Source: Pseudomonas sp. CHM02
Lineage (GTDB): Bacteria; Pseudomonadota; Gammaproteobacteria; Pseudomonadales; Pseudomonadaceae
Reading direction: 5' to 3'
Assembly (NCBI RefSeq): GCF_000612585.1
Contig: NZ_JFCA01000021.1
Span: 1-64,000 of the forward strand
Length of the DNA: 64,000 nt
Shown: positions 27,167 through 34,564 of the stretch, in pieces
Position numbering within the stretch: the stretch's first letter is position 1
Layout of the letters: each line of letters starts with the position of its first letter
Translations under genes and position numbers: made by a program
Notes under the pieces: generated by a model
Told to the model about the DNA's origin: nothing
Database searches by the model: none
What the model saw: the letters and a program-made list of their open reading frames with translations, nothing else

Positions 27167-27270
27167 TTTGAGAATGATCTGTTGTCCTTGAAGTACTGCT
27201 TTTTACAGGGAAAACATGCCTTGCGGGTAGGGCTGCGGACATGAAGTCGCCGTCGTGATGAAGCAGGTGT

Positions 27271-27298
27271 GGAACCAAAAACAGCAGTTGCCCACTAG
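27271..27298 (+). promoter_or_regulatory. hrp box (HrpL promoter) of avrE
   Basis: GGAACC, a 15-nt spacer, then CCACTAG match the HrpL consensus GGAACC-N15/16-CCACNNA except for the last base. The element ends 34 bp before the avrE start, so the effector should be transcribed by the sigma factor encoded at 33750. Confidence 0.85.
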
Positions 27299-27332
27299 AC
27301 AGCAATGATTGATTCGTTCAGGGGGCATTGCC

Positions 27333-30300
27333 ATGTACAAAGGACCAGACCCGCTATCGACGTTACAGCACGACCGTAGCAAATGGTTGACGGACTGGAG
27401 CCAGAAGCTCCCGCCGCGCAATACCCTGCCACGGTTGCCGCCCGTGTCGTTGACCCACAATCAAACGCTGCAACCGACCTCGATGCAGTTCGATGTCCGT
27501 CTCAGCGATGGCAAAGTGCACGCCGATACAACACTGGCAGGGCGTGACATCGCCCGTCATCTCAACCAACCGAATAAACACTATGTCACCGATGGTCCTG
27601 CTGCAGCCGACACCTACACGCTGCGGATGAAGGATGAGCGTCACTACCTGTTTCATATTCAGTCCACGCCGGCTGTCGTGGCGGTGTTCAAAAGCAGCCT
27701 TCCTGATGTGGTCGCCAGCCCTGGACGTGCGCATATAGGGAGCGTCAGCGGTGTTCAAACGACGTTGGAGGGCCAGCAGTTTCGCCTCGAGCGCGGGCGA
27801 CTGTTTCGCTTTGAACCCCTCGCACTGTCCTGGACGCCCGACGCGGATACCCGTGCTTTCAGCCGCATTGGCCTGACGAAGGAAGGGCAATTGTTGAAAA
27901 CGCCCAAGGGGTTCGCCGACAGCAGTGTGCAAGGGCGCACGACAGTCTTGCTGAGTCAGGTCCAGGAGGGATCTGTCGTGCATATTCAGGGTGTTGGCAC
28001 GCAGGTCGTGCACCCGATCGACGAAGCGGGTTCGCCTGTGCAGCTTACGCGTATCGGGTTGTCGGGAAATATCGTGTACGGCGCTACCACGGACGGTGAG
28101 CTGGCATGGGCAGACCTGCGTACGGCGGGGGATCAAGCGCTGCCGATGGTCCTGCAATCGGTCGATTCGCTGGAGCGAGCGTTGAAGGGGGCCATCAGCG
28201 TGGAGGGGTTCTTCCATGATGACACGGGGCAACTCAATGCCCAGGTTCGCGACGCACGCCAGCAATTGCACAGTGTGCCCTTGGGGGACGCAAACGTTCT
28301 TCGTCCGCAGTGGAACCTCAGCGACGTGCTAGTCAAGGGCATCGAGAAAGGCCTGCCTCTGCCCAGCGTGCAGGCGCTGGCGTCGGCGATCGATCTCGGG
28401 CAACGGGGCAAGGTTGCACTGGATGCGGGCAATCTGTTGACGTGGGATGGCGCTGCGCAACGCTGGGAAGATGCTGCGCAACCTGGTGTCGAACACCTGG
28501 AGCGCGGACTGGATGGCCGCGCTTATGTGCTGCAAGACGGGCAATTGAAGGCCGTGGCTATCAGTCAGGTGCGTGACCCGCTGATTGAAGGCGCCAGTCA
28601 TGATCTGGCCGCGCTTCCCGCGCCGCACCCGCACGTGTCTCTTGGCGAGGTGCTGGCCGGGGATGGCCACCGGCGCGTTACTGGATTCGCAGTAGCTGAC
28701 GGCCGCAATTTCGTGACGGTCGATCAGCGTAACCAGCTTCAGGTCCATCAGGAGGTGGGCGCCAGGCCGTTGCAACTCTTGCCCTTGATCGACATAAAAA
28801 CACTCGCCCTGGATCACGCGGGCAATCTTTATGCACACACGCGGGGCGGCGAATTGTTCAGGGTGGATCGCGATGCCTGGCAAGACGCCCCAGGGAGCGT
28901 GCACAGCTGGAGCAAGGTTGAATTGCCGGATCGCCAACCCTTGGCGTCCTTGCGCATGGGCGCCGATCAGCACCTGATTGGCGGCTGGGATAAACAGTTC
29001 CATCGACTGGATAATGCCTGCGCCAGTGCACTGGCGTGGGGCCCTGTGCAATCGACGACTCACGTACCGTCACTGGCCGATCAGTTGGCGGGCATGCAGG
29101 TACGCACACCGTTACCCGCAAGCGCGCTGTCCGTCGGCAGCAATGTCATGGGGCAATCCCGTGAGGGGGTACCGCTCAAGCGCGATTTTTTCCAAGGGAT
29201 CAAAGCACATTTTCATCCCTTGGAATCCCTTGGCCAAATGGGAAGGGATATTCAGCACACCTTCAAGGGGCGCCGTGGGTTGGAGGGGGTTTATGCAGAC
29301 GACAAGCGACTGCATGAACAGCTCAAGCCTCTCGCACAAAGCAAGCCGATTCCTGCTGATCTGCAGGCTCGGCTCACTGTCCTGAACGAGCCTGGGCCAC
29401 GACAGGTGTTGGCCGGGCAGATTCGCCAAGCGCTGACCGAAGTAGAAGACAGCAGCCAGTCACGTGCACGCCGCCTGGGAGAGGTGCACGGGATAGCGTT
29501 CGACCCTCGGCCGACATTGAGCAGGGCAGCGATCAACCCTGGTTCGACGCTGCATCAACTGTATGAGGTGTTCAAAAAAGTCTCGCCCTCGGCGCAGAAG
29601 CCGACGGCTGCACTGTTGGCCAACCTGGAGGTGCAGGACCTGGTGCTCCCCGCTTGGAAGCCCGAGCGCAAGCGCGATCCTCGCCACCCCTCGGCACTTA
29701 TCGAGGGCGACCTGATTCACCATGCGATCACGCTCAAGCAATTGACGGATCTGGCTCAGGCGCTCGACGGTACGTCAGGCCAAAACCCAAATACGCTGGC
29801 GCGCATAGAAACGTCTTTGCAGGGCATCATGCAGGCGTTCAAAGACAGTCCTGTGCACACGTTGGCCAGCCAGGGCATCGCCAGTTACGACCAGGCGGAA
29901 TCGTTGTATGGCAACTTCAAACTGTTGGCCAAGGACCTTGGAACACCAGGTTCGGCCCTTCATTGGCATCTTTCGGGCCTGCTGGGGCTGCCCGCCGATG
30001 CTTCCATCAAGGAGGCCATGACGCAGCAGGTACAGCGACTGGGGAGTGGCCAGACCCTGGCGCCCAGCCGAACCCAGGGCAAAAGCCTGGAGTTGATGGT
30101 GACGGAGATAAAACCCATCGCCCCCGTGGAGTTCTTTTTGGGCGCTTCCAGGTCCCATACCCACAGCGTGAGTATCAGCCGTACCGACAACGGCGCGCGG
30201 GTTGAGATCAGCACAGACGACATGCGGCGACTGGCCGGCTCGCTAGGCTCTGGCATGACGCTGGGGCGAGGGCCGGGGGCGCTGGGACCAGGCTTGAGGG

Positions 30301-31646
30301 TCGCTGCTGAGCTGACTGCCGCGGTTGCGAAAAATACCGGCTCGAGCATCGGCTTCGACGTGAAGGAGGCCGATTTCGGCAGGATGATGTCGATCCTGAC
30401 CGGCGAGAACGGTAGCGTCTACGACTTGCTGGCGCTGGGTGACGGGCACGCTGCCGGCAAGAGCTCGAAGCTCAGTGGCGACATCAATCTGGATGCACTC
30501 GCGCAATTGCGCCTGATGTACAGCCCGCAGGAAAACATCGCCGAGCTGGACGCAGTGATCCGCGCCGGAATCGGTGTGACGGGCAACCTCAATCTCGCAC
30601 ATGGGGACAAGAGCCAGTCCACCACGCGCACTGCAACAGGCACCAGCCAAGGCACTGCAGGCAGCGTGCAGTTACTCAGGCAGGGCGGTGTGGGCGCCAC
30701 TATCGTGCCGCTCAGCGCGTTGGCGTTGGGCAGGGGCGAAAGCGGCGGGCCGAGTATGGCGGCGTTTGCGTTGCCGGAGCTTTCGGTCATGGTGAAGTTT
30801 GATCGGGGAGAATCCCAGGCCTTCAGTTTTTCCTTCAAGCATCCGCAACCGGTCACTCAGTCGCAGGTCGATGACCTCAAGCGCGCCGTGTCGCTTTATT
30901 CGCCGGCGTTCAGGCGTGATCTCGCTGCCACCGAACTGTCGGGATCCACGCCGGATCAACAGGTGGGCACATTGCAGCAGTTTCTCGCGATGCATCCGCC
31001 CCTGGCGACAAAGCCGGATGCGTACCATGCCATCCGCCAGGCGCTGGATACGTTGATGACCCAACAGGACCTGGCGAAAAACGGGCTTCGCCAACTGGCA
31101 TCGGTCGAGTCCTCCGTCACGCGCGTCGGGTTACGGGACGATGGCCGTCATGCCTGGCTGGATGATGTGGCGCCGGCCAACAAAGTGGCCATTGAACAGT
31201 GGCTGAAGGACGACCCGCAGTTTGCCCAGGTGTTCGATCAGTTGCAGCACGGCGAGGGCACCTCAGTGAGGCTCGGCATGGAGCTCAAGCCGCAGGTCCT
31301 GCGCGCGATAGAGCGTCGCCATCTTGGCGGGGAAAGTACCGAGCCATTGATCAGGCAGGCACTGAGTGATCGTCACAACCTGCGTGTGAAAAACATGAGT
31401 TTGAGCTACACCGCCACCCAGTCCCATGGCATGTCGATACCGGCCATGACGAACCTCAGCTTTTCCAGCAGCGCCACGCTGAGTCACACCCATAAGCGCG
31501 TCAATGCCGACCTTGAATACGGAATGGATGCCGATAAGCCGTTGCGAATGAACTTGAACGATACGCTGGGCAGCCTGCCGAGCCACGACCTGACCATTGA
31601 CCTGGCAGACCTGCGCGTGCGGGCACAACACCGGCCTACGTCCTGA
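27333..31646 (+). CDS. avrE: AvrE/DspE-family type III effector (RopE-like)
   Basis: The 1437-residue secreted effector belongs to the AvrE/DspA-E/WtsE family, whose members insert in plant membranes as solute channels, promote water soaking and suppress immunity. There is no signal peptide; the N-terminus is Ser/Thr/Gln/Pro-rich as expected for type III export. The N-terminal half has repeated beta strands (propeller-like, about residues 140-560) with a WSKVE (WxxxE) motif at 526-530. The C-terminal half carries family stretches such as FFQGIKAHFHPLESLGQMGRDIQHTFKGRRGLEGVY. It is shorter than AvrE of P. syringae (about 1800). The ATG at 27333 has AGGGGG upstream. No chaperone gene follows. 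Confidence 0.92.
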   Translation: MYKGPDPLSTLQHDRSKWLTDWSQKLPPRNTLPRLPPVSLTHNQTLQPTSMQFDVRLSDGKVHADTTLAGRDIARHLNQPNKHYVTDGPAAADTYTLRMKDERHYLFHIQSTPAVVAVFKSSLPDVVASPGRAHIGSVSGVQTTLEGQQFRLERGRLFRFEPLALSWTPDADTRAFSRIGLTKEGQLLKTPKGFADSSVQGRTTVLLSQVQEGSVVHIQGVGTQVVHPIDEAGSPVQLTRIGLSGNIVYGATTDGELAWADLRTAGDQALPMVLQSVDSLERALKGAISVEGFFHDDTGQLNAQVRDARQQLHSVPLGDANVLRPQWNLSDVLVKGIEKGLPLPSVQALASAIDLGQRGKVALDAGNLLTWDGAAQRWEDAAQPGVEHLERGLDGRAYVLQDGQLKAVAISQVRDPLIEGASHDLAALPAPHPHVSLGEVLAGDGHRRVTGFAVADGRNFVTVDQRNQLQVHQEVGARPLQLLPLIDIKTLALDHAGNLYAHTRGGELFRVDRDAWQDAPGSVHSWSKVELPDRQPLASLRMGADQHLIGGWDKQFHRLDNACASALAWGPVQSTTHVPSLADQLAGMQVRTPLPASALSVGSNVMGQSREGVPLKRDFFQGIKAHFHPLESLGQMGRDIQHTFKGRRGLEGVYADDKRLHEQLKPLAQSKPIPADLQARLTVLNEPGPRQVLAGQIRQALTEVEDSSQSRARRLGEVHGIAFDPRPTLSRAAINPGSTLHQLYEVFKKVSPSAQKPTAALLANLEVQDLVLPAWKPERKRDPRHPSALIEGDLIHHAITLKQLTDLAQALDGTSGQNPNTLARIETSLQGIMQAFKDSPVHTLASQGIASYDQAESLYGNFKLLAKDLGTPGSALHWHLSGLLGLPADASIKEAMTQQVQRLGSGQTLAPSRTQGKSLELMVTEIKPIAPVEFFLGASRSHTHSVSISRTDNGARVEISTDDMRRLAGSLGSGMTLGRGPGALGPGLRVAAELTAAVAKNTGSSIGFDVKEADFGRMMSILTGENGSVYDLLALGDGHAAGKSSKLSGDINLDALAQLRLMYSPQENIAELDAVIRAGIGVTGNLNLAHGDKSQSTTRTATGTSQGTAGSVQLLRQGGVGATIVPLSALALGRGESGGPSMAAFALPELSVMVKFDRGESQAFSFSFKHPQPVTQSQVDDLKRAVSLYSPAFRRDLAATELSGSTPDQQVGTLQQFLAMHPPLATKPDAYHAIRQALDTLMTQQDLAKNGLRQLASVESSVTRVGLRDDGRHAWLDDVAPANKVAIEQWLKDDPQFAQVFDQLQHGEGTSVRLGMELKPQVLRAIERRHLGGESTEPLIRQALSDRHNLRVKNMSLSYTATQSHGMSIPAMTNLSFSSSATLSHTHKRVNADLEYGMDADKPLRMNLNDTLGSLPSHDLTIDLADLRVRAQHRPTS

Positions 31647-31827
31647 TTCGTCTCGGCGATTTTCTCCAGGCATAAAAAAAACGGCCTACCTTTCGGTAAG
31701 CCGTTTTTAGTACTTGGTGGTACAACGACAACCAGCGAACAGCGATTTCAACATCGTCGAGATCCCAAAGTAGACAGTCGACATCCACACCGGCGATCTC
31801 TAGTTCTATGCCGTAATCAATGTCCAC
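31636..31827 (-). CDS. Small hypothetical protein spanning the attachment site
   Basis: The frame encodes 63 residues from a GTG at 31827 with GGAG six bases upstream. The first 38 residues (DIDYGIELEIAGVDVDCLLWDLDDVEIAVRWLSLYHQ) look protein-like and acidic. The rest crosses the att-like sequence and the avrE terminator and turns basic. It is probably a gene of the integrated element whose end was replaced on integration. I do not recognise a family, and expression is uncertain. Confidence 0.4.
   Translation of the reverse strand: MDIDYGIELEIAGVDVDCLLWDLDDVEIAVRWLSLYHQVLKTAYRKVGRFFYAWRKSPRRIRT
31681..31708. terminator. Bidirectional terminator after avrE, probably the original tRNA-Met terminator
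   Basis: ACGGCCTACC (31681) pairs with GGTAAGCCGT (31695-31704) around TTTC. An A-run precedes it and a T-run follows, so it can act on both strands. It terminates avrE. On the minus strand it directly follows the att-like core, so before the element inserted it would have been the tRNA-Met terminator. Confidence 0.85.
31710..31720. other. Candidate distal attachment site
   Basis: GTACTTGGTGG is identical to 33477-33487, which covers the 3' CCA end of tRNA-Met and the bases after it. The two copies bracket the integrase gene. The match is only 11 bp, so the assignment is tentative. Confidence 0.5.
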
Positions 31828-31921
31828 TGAGTTCTCCCCGACGCCCCAAGGCCAGTGGGCTAACGCAGCGGTTTTCGGAGGGAAACGCGTATGCCAGCAG
31901 GGTTGCGGGTGTGGCCTTTCT

Positions 31922-32043
31922 GTAACACGACTGCTCGGTGTAACACCTGGTGTTCAGAGATTGCGCATTGCGTGTAACGCTAAATATATTCAATGAAAAC
32001 AATTGGTTATTGGTTGGCGTAACACGCGTAACACCCGTAACAC
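31922..32043. repeat. Iteron-like GTAACAC heptamer cluster
   Basis: Exact GTAACAC copies start at 31922, 31940, 32019, 32028 and 32037, with a 6/7 match at 31974. The last three are spaced 9 bp apart. They lie in an AT-richer non-coding stretch after the integrase gene, next to an A/T-rich segment at 31980-32010. Such arrays occur at replication origins of satellite-type elements; that role is inferred. The rest of 31828-32073 holds no convincing gene. Confidence 0.6.
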
Positions 32044-32073
32044 GATTTTTGAGGGGGTATAGGGTTAACAACT

Positions 32074-33315
32074 TCATACAACCTTCCCAAATTGACCTTG
32101 CACCACATTTCCTGCCTTCAGGGAATCGAGATGGTCGGCGTACCATTGCATCATCTGTGTGCGCTGCTCAAGGTACTGAGCCTTGTTGTAAATCCCTCGA
32201 ACACCTTGTGCCTTGTGGCTGAGTTGGGCCTCGATATGGTCAGCAGGATAGCCATGCTCGTTGAGGATTGTGCTGGCGATGTGGCGGAAGCCATGACCTG
32301 TCTGGCGGCCTTCGTAACCAAGGCGCCGGAGTGCCATAAGGAAAACGGTATCACTTCGAGGTTTGGTGCGGTCGCTTCGACCTGGAAACAGGAGTGGGTA
32401 AGCGCCGGTTAGTTGCCGAAGCTCTATCAGTGCTTCCACTGCTTGAGTGCAGAGTGGCACCAGGTGCTCACGACCTTTCTTGCGACCCTTGCGCTCGACT
32501 GGAACGGTCCACAGTCTTTTGTCGAAATCGAACTCTACCCATTGTGCCTCTCGGAGTTCGCTGGGGCGTACAGCCATCAGGGTCAACAGCCTCAGGCCGA
32601 GCTGAACATCTTTGGCGTGGGGGTAGGAGCGTATCGCTCGAAGTAACCCCGGAAGCTCATCAGGGGGGACGTGGGCGTAGTTCTCTGCTTTTCCCGAGGA
32701 CAGAAATTTATGCACACCCTCCAACGGGTTGTTGACGGCTCTGCCTGTTACGCGAGCCAGGTCATAGATATCTTTACAGTAGGCCCTTACACGGCTCATC
32801 TGCTCCAGAATCCCCTGACGCTCAAGCCCTCTCAGTAGCTCCATCCACTCCATCGACATGATAGAGGTGTAGGGGCGTTTACCGAGCAAGGGGAATACAT
32901 GGCGTTCGAGTGCGCCAAGTATCCTTTTGGCCGTACCAGCATCCCAGCCGCTCAGGCGAGACGTGTGCCACTCCCTTGCCAATGCTTCAAAGGTATCGTT
33001 GGCTGCATCGATCTCGGCGGCTTGGCGAGCTTTCTTGGATGTGATCGGGTTCTTACCTTCCGATGCGTCGGCGCGTAGATCAGCCGCTTTCTGCCGAGCG
33101 AAAGCACCGCCCACTTCCGGATAGCCGCCAAGGCCAAGCCACGACCATTTGCCGTCTGGCTTCTTGTAGCGTAACTCCCAAGACTTTTGGCCGTTCGGCT
33201 TGACCCTGAAATATAGCCCTGGGCTGTCTAGCTCGCGGTATGCCCCTGCCTCAGGCTCCAGGCTGGAAAGCGTAGTGTCAGCGAGAGGGCGCCGCTTAAT
33301 ATCTGTGCGTTTCAT
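32074..33315 (-). CDS. P4-type tyrosine integrase
   Basis: The 413-residue site-specific recombinase has an N-terminal DUF4102-type arm-binding domain (GLYFRVKPNGQKSWELRYKKPDGKWSWLGLGGYPEVGGAFARQKA), a core-binding SAM-like domain, and a catalytic domain with Arg in MAVRPSELREAQW, HGFRHIAST and the Tyr nucleophile in GVRGIYNKAQYLEQR. The catalytic residues are all present, so it may be active. It lies beside the 3' end of tRNA-Met, the usual location for this family, and should integrate the element there. No excisionase, primase or cargo gene accompanies it. Confidence 0.93.
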   Translation of the reverse strand: MKRTDIKRRPLADTTLSSLEPEAGAYRELDSPGLYFRVKPNGQKSWELRYKKPDGKWSWLGLGGYPEVGGAFARQKAADLRADASEGKNPITSKKARQAAEIDAANDTFEALAREWHTSRLSGWDAGTAKRILGALERHVFPLLGKRPYTSIMSMEWMELLRGLERQGILEQMSRVRAYCKDIYDLARVTGRAVNNPLEGVHKFLSSGKAENYAHVPPDELPGLLRAIRSYPHAKDVQLGLRLLTLMAVRPSELREAQWVEFDFDKRLWTVPVERKGRKKGREHLVPLCTQAVEALIELRQLTGAYPLLFPGRSDRTKPRSDTVFLMALRRLGYEGRQTGHGFRHIASTILNEHGYPADHIEAQLSHKAQGVRGIYNKAQYLEQRTQMMQWYADHLDSLKAGNVVQGQFGKVV

Positions 33316-33410
33316 CCTTGTATGCCTTCAGTTCAATTATTTATGAAGCATACACGTGGGCATACACGGTGGGGAAGGATAAGGGTAGATAGAGATGAAC
33401 AGCCAGAAAC

Positions 33411-33439
33411 AAGAAAGCCCGCACTAGGCGGGCTTCTTG
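33411..33439. terminator. Hairpin downstream of tRNA-Met on the element side
   Basis: AAGAAAGCCCGC pairs with GCGGGCTTCTT around a short loop. It lies 43 bp after the tRNA 3' end on the minus strand, where it can terminate the tRNA transcript. It lies inside the att boundaries, so the element appears to supply this replacement terminator. Confidence 0.7.
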
Positions 33440-33476
33440 AGGTGATTCATAGACTCCTGTAGACATCTATGGATCG

Positions 33477-33487
33477 GTACTTGGTGG
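33477..33487. other. Candidate tRNA-proximal attachment site
   Basis: GTACTTGGTGG overlaps the last six bases of tRNA-Met (including CCA) and repeats at 31710-31720. It would be the core where the integrase joined the element to the chromosome. Confidence 0.5.
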
Positions 33488-33558
33488 CTACACAGGGACT
33501 TGAACCCCGGACCCCAGCATTATGAATGCTATGCTCTAACCAACTGAGCTATGTAGCC
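33482..33558 (-). tRNA. tRNA-Met (CAT anticodon), elongator
   Basis: The 77-nt gene folds as a cloverleaf: acceptor GGCTACA with TGTAGCC, D arm GCTC/GAGC, anticodon loop TTCATAA giving CAU, T arm with GGTTCAAGTCC, and an encoded CCA. The complete acceptor stem lacks the initiator-type mismatch, which indicates elongator tRNA-Met. In P. aeruginosa a tRNA-Met gene lies beside ychF; here 18 kb of type III secretion genes separate them. Confidence 0.96.
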
Positions 33559-33569
33559 AAGTGGCGCGC

Positions 33570-33598
33570 ATTATTCGCGTAGAACGGCAATGCGTCAA
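33570..33598 (-). promoter_or_regulatory. Sigma70 promoter of tRNA-Met
   Basis: TTGACG and AATAAT are separated by 17 bp on the minus strand, and the -10 box is followed by a GC-rich discriminator (GCGCGC) typical of stable-RNA promoters under stringent control. It lies about 12 bp before the tRNA 5' end. Beyond it, 33599-33749 holds no gene that I can support. Confidence 0.8.
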
Positions 33599-33749
33599 GT
33601 ATTTATTTTGAATTTTTATCTACGCTTTCAACTGTTTAAGCGAAACGGGCTCGTCTGGCGACGAGTGGTTCGCGATTCAACCGGCCAGGCACCCGAAAAG
33701 CCGGGTCGCGTCGGGCAGATATCCCTGCCGCCCAACGCGGGGCCTGACT

Positions 33750-34301
33750 TTAAGGATACGTCGAGTTGTGCGTCGCGCGTTTAAGCTGCTCGCGTGCCCG
33801 TGACAGGCGCGAGCGAACGGTGCCGATAGGTATCGCCAGTGCGTCGGCGGTATCCTGGTAGCTGCCGTCGGTTTCGAGTGAGGCGTACAGCGTCTTGCGC
33901 ATTTCCATCGGCAGGTGGTCGATGGCGCTCAGGGTTTTTTCCAGGCGACGATTGATCTCGAATTCCCAATCCAGATTGCGATTGTCCTCCTGGCCATGCC
34001 ACAACGCTTCATCGAATTCGCAATGCACGGGTTTGGCGTACAGGCGCCTGAAGTGATTGCGGATCAGGTTCTGCGCGATGCCGCACATCCACGTGCTGAG
34101 GCTGGCATTGCCGCTGAAACGCTCACGGTTTCGCCAGGCTTCCAGGTACGTCAATTGCAGCAGGTCGTCTGCATCTTCCGGGTTGAGTACGCGTTTGTGA
34201 ATGAAGCGGCGAAGTTTTTTTTGCTGGTCGTCTGTCAGGTGAAGCATGAATTGAGGCGAGCTGCCAACCAGGTGCGCTAAAGCTTCAATAGGGATATTCA
34301 T
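33750..34301 (-). CDS. hrpL: ECF sigma factor HrpL/RspL, master regulator of the type III system
   Basis: The 183-residue extracytoplasmic-function sigma factor has region 2 (KRVLNPEDADDLLQLTYLEAWRN, then WMCGIAQNLIRNHFRRLY) and region 4 (LPMEMRKTLYASLETDGSYQDTADALAIPIGTVRSRLSRAREQLK), closely like HrpL of P. syringae. It directs RNA polymerase to hrp boxes, found here before avrE, hrpJ, hrpA and hrpF. The ATG at 34301 has AAGGAAAAAACC upstream. Its own promoter is a -24/-12 element at 34355-34370, so it depends on sigma54 and HrpS. It is divergent from hrpJ. Confidence 0.95.
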   Translation of the reverse strand: MNIPIEALAHLVGSSPQFMLHLTDDQQKKLRRFIHKRVLNPEDADDLLQLTYLEAWRNRERFSGNASLSTWMCGIAQNLIRNHFRRLYAKPVHCEFDEALWHGQEDNRNLDWEFEINRRLEKTLSAIDHLPMEMRKTLYASLETDGSYQDTADALAIPIGTVRSRLSRAREQLKRATHNSTYP

Positions 34302-34354
34302 GGTTTTTTCCTTGGTGTAGACGCAGTCGAAAGGGTGTCGACGGCAACCCTGTT

Positions 34355-34370
34355 TGCACTGGCTGTGCCA
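34355..34370 (-). promoter_or_regulatory. Sigma54 (-24/-12) promoter of hrpL
   Basis: TGGCACAGCCAGTGCA on the minus strand keeps the GG and GC dinucleotides at the required spacing and matches TGGCAC-N5-TTGCA with one mismatch. It ends 53 bp before the hrpL start. HrpS (50944-51870) is the likely activator. Confidence 0.85.
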
Positions 34371-34505
34371 AAGAAAAATTTCTAATAACTAATTGATTTT
34401 TATAGATAAATATCTTGTATTGAAGCGATTTTGTGCAGCGGTTTGCATAGGGCGTCGAAGGCTTGTGCAAGTCTTTTCAATTTTGCTGTGCGATCGTTTA
34501 TTGAT

Positions 34506-34534
34506 GGAACCGCATGGGCTGGTCTTGCCACACA
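34506..34534 (+). promoter_or_regulatory. hrp box of the hrpJ operon
   Basis: GGAACC, 16 nt and CCACACA form a perfect match to the HrpL consensus. It ends 30 bp before the hrpJ start and should drive the 11-gene hrpJ-hrcU operon. Confidence 0.95.
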
Positions 34535-34564
34535 GGGAAACACTCTTCCTGTTCAGGCGTGTCC

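Noticed and set aside
31922..32043. CRISPR array
   Set aside because: The repeated unit is only 7 bp with spacing of 9 to 45 bp and no cas genes; an iteron-type array fits better.
33599..33749. Possible small gene (plus-strand frame from 33590)
   Set aside because: No ribosome site, overlaps the tRNA-Met promoter, and runs into hrpL antisense; treated as non-coding.
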